Assembly (NCBI GenBank): GCA_902478935.1
Contig: CABSMV010000016.1
Coordinates: 1 to 23,595 of the forward strand
Length of the DNA stretch: 23,595 bases
Direction of reading: 5' to 3'
From: an uncultured Collinsella sp.
Lineage (GTDB): Bacteria > Actinomycetota > Coriobacteriia > Coriobacteriales > Coriobacteriaceae
Shown: positions 23,092 to 23,595 of the stretch, piece after piece
How the letters are laid out: every line of letters starts with the position of its first letter
Numbering within the stretch: the stretch's first letter is position 1
The notes under the pieces: generated by a model
The model's input: the letters and a program-made list of their open reading frames with translations, nothing else
Told to the model about the DNA's origin: nothing
Database searches by the model: none
Made by a program: the position numbers and the translations under genes

Positions 23092-23595
23092 TTAGTCCTG
23101 GAAGAGCGCCGTGGACAGGTAGCGCTCACCGGTATCGGCGAGCAGCGCCACGATGGTCTTGCCCTCGTTCTCGGGGCGCTTGGCCAGCTGCAGTGCGGCC
23201 CACACGGCGGCGCCGGACGAAATGCCCACGAGCACGCCCTCCTTGTGGCCCACGGCGCGGCCGGTCGCAAAGGCGTCGTCGTTCTCGACGGGGATGATCT
23301 CGTCGTAGACTTGGGTGTCGAGGACGTCGGGCACAAAACCGGCGCCGATACCCTGGATCTTGTGCGGGCCGGCCTGGCCCTTGGAGAGCACCGGGGAGGT
23401 GGCGGGCTCGACGGCGACGACCTGAATCTCGGGGTTCTGCTCCTTAAGGAACTCGCCCACGCCGGTCACGGTGCCGCCGGTGCCGACGCCGGCGACGAAG
23501 ATGTCGACCTTGCCGTCGGTGTCATCCCAGATCTCGGGGCCGGTCGTGGCCTTGTGGATGGCGGGGTTGGCGGGGTTCACAAACTGGCCGGCGAT
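23092..23595 (-). CDS. cysK: Cysteine synthase (O-acetylserine sulfhydrylase), 5' part outside window
   Basis: The C-terminal 167 residues of a PLP-dependent enzyme making cysteine from O-acetylserine and sulfide. The frame is open to the last base of the window, so the start and the PLP lysine (in the N-terminal half) lie beyond it. Visible features are the family sequence QFVNPANPAIHKATTGPEIW, the PLP phosphate loop GVGTGGTVTGVGEFL, GIGAGFVPDVLD and the PLP-ring serine segment VGISSGAAVWAA, ending in DTGERYLSTALFQD. The end is typical of CysK; CysM would differ at several of these places. It is encoded upstream of mnmA on the same strand, giving a sulfur-themed pair separated by a terminator hairpin. 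Confidence 0.95.
   Translation of the reverse strand: MAGQFVNPANPAIHKATTGPEIWDDTDGKVDIFVAGVGTGGTVTGVGEFLKEQNPEIQVVAVEPATSPVLSKGQAGPHKIQGIGAGFVPDVLDTQVYDEIIPVENDDAFATGRAVGHKEGVLVGISSGAAVWAALQLAKRPENEGKTIVALLADTGERYLSTALFQD

Overview
The window looks like chromosomal DNA from a Coriobacteriia gut anaerobe, most likely Collinsella. This is inferred from the high GC content, the strong GC bias at third codon positions, the gene complement (an EFR1-type flavodoxin-ferredoxin, a [FeFe]-hydrogenase paired with a GltD-like flavoprotein, and PTS/GH4 sugar use), and short GGGAC-containing hairpins between genes. No rRNA, tRNA, CRISPR array, transposase or phage gene was seen.

Layout from left to right. 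Positions 2-2023 hold the 3' part of a DEAD-box RNA helicase with a long Arg/Gly-rich tail, followed by a strong terminator. Positions 2024-2648 are a long non-coding stretch with palindromes and tandem repeats, ahead of a flavodoxin-ferredoxin fusion (2649-3410). Positions 3494-8261 are a self-contained alpha-glucoside operon: tandem repeats, a promoter, an antiterminator-like leader, EIIA, a LicT/BglG antiterminator, EIICB, a GH4 6-phospho-glycosidase and a terminator. The sugar would be imported as a phospho-disaccharide and hydrolysed in the cytoplasm, with LicT coupling expression to sugar supply. Positions 8448-14526 are a redox and transport operon with very tight spacing: a NuoF-like/GltD-like flavoprotein, a group A [FeFe]-hydrogenase, a Tat-type lipoprotein binding protein, and a permease fused to an unusually short ABC ATPase.

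Positions 14583-15954 hold a solitary RelB/DinJ-type antitoxin behind a phased operator-like array, then a CPBP membrane protease whose stop overlaps that of the convergent YgiQ-type radical SAM gene (15951-18086, minus strand). A YoaK/DUF1275 membrane protein, a FucO-like lactaldehyde reductase and an M42 aminopeptidase follow on the plus strand. Between the last two genes lies a 130-bp element with perfect 31-bp inverted arms. The right end has mnmA and the 3' part of cysK, both on the minus strand and separated by a terminator hairpin that coincides with the predicted mnmA start of transcription.

The least explained items are the scattered hairpins with a shared GGGAC core but different arms, the 31-bp inverted-repeat element, the phased operator of the orphan antitoxin, and the hydrogenase operon that carries an importer of unknown substrate with a shortened fused ATPase. 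All functional statements rest on reading motifs by eye; no database search was run.
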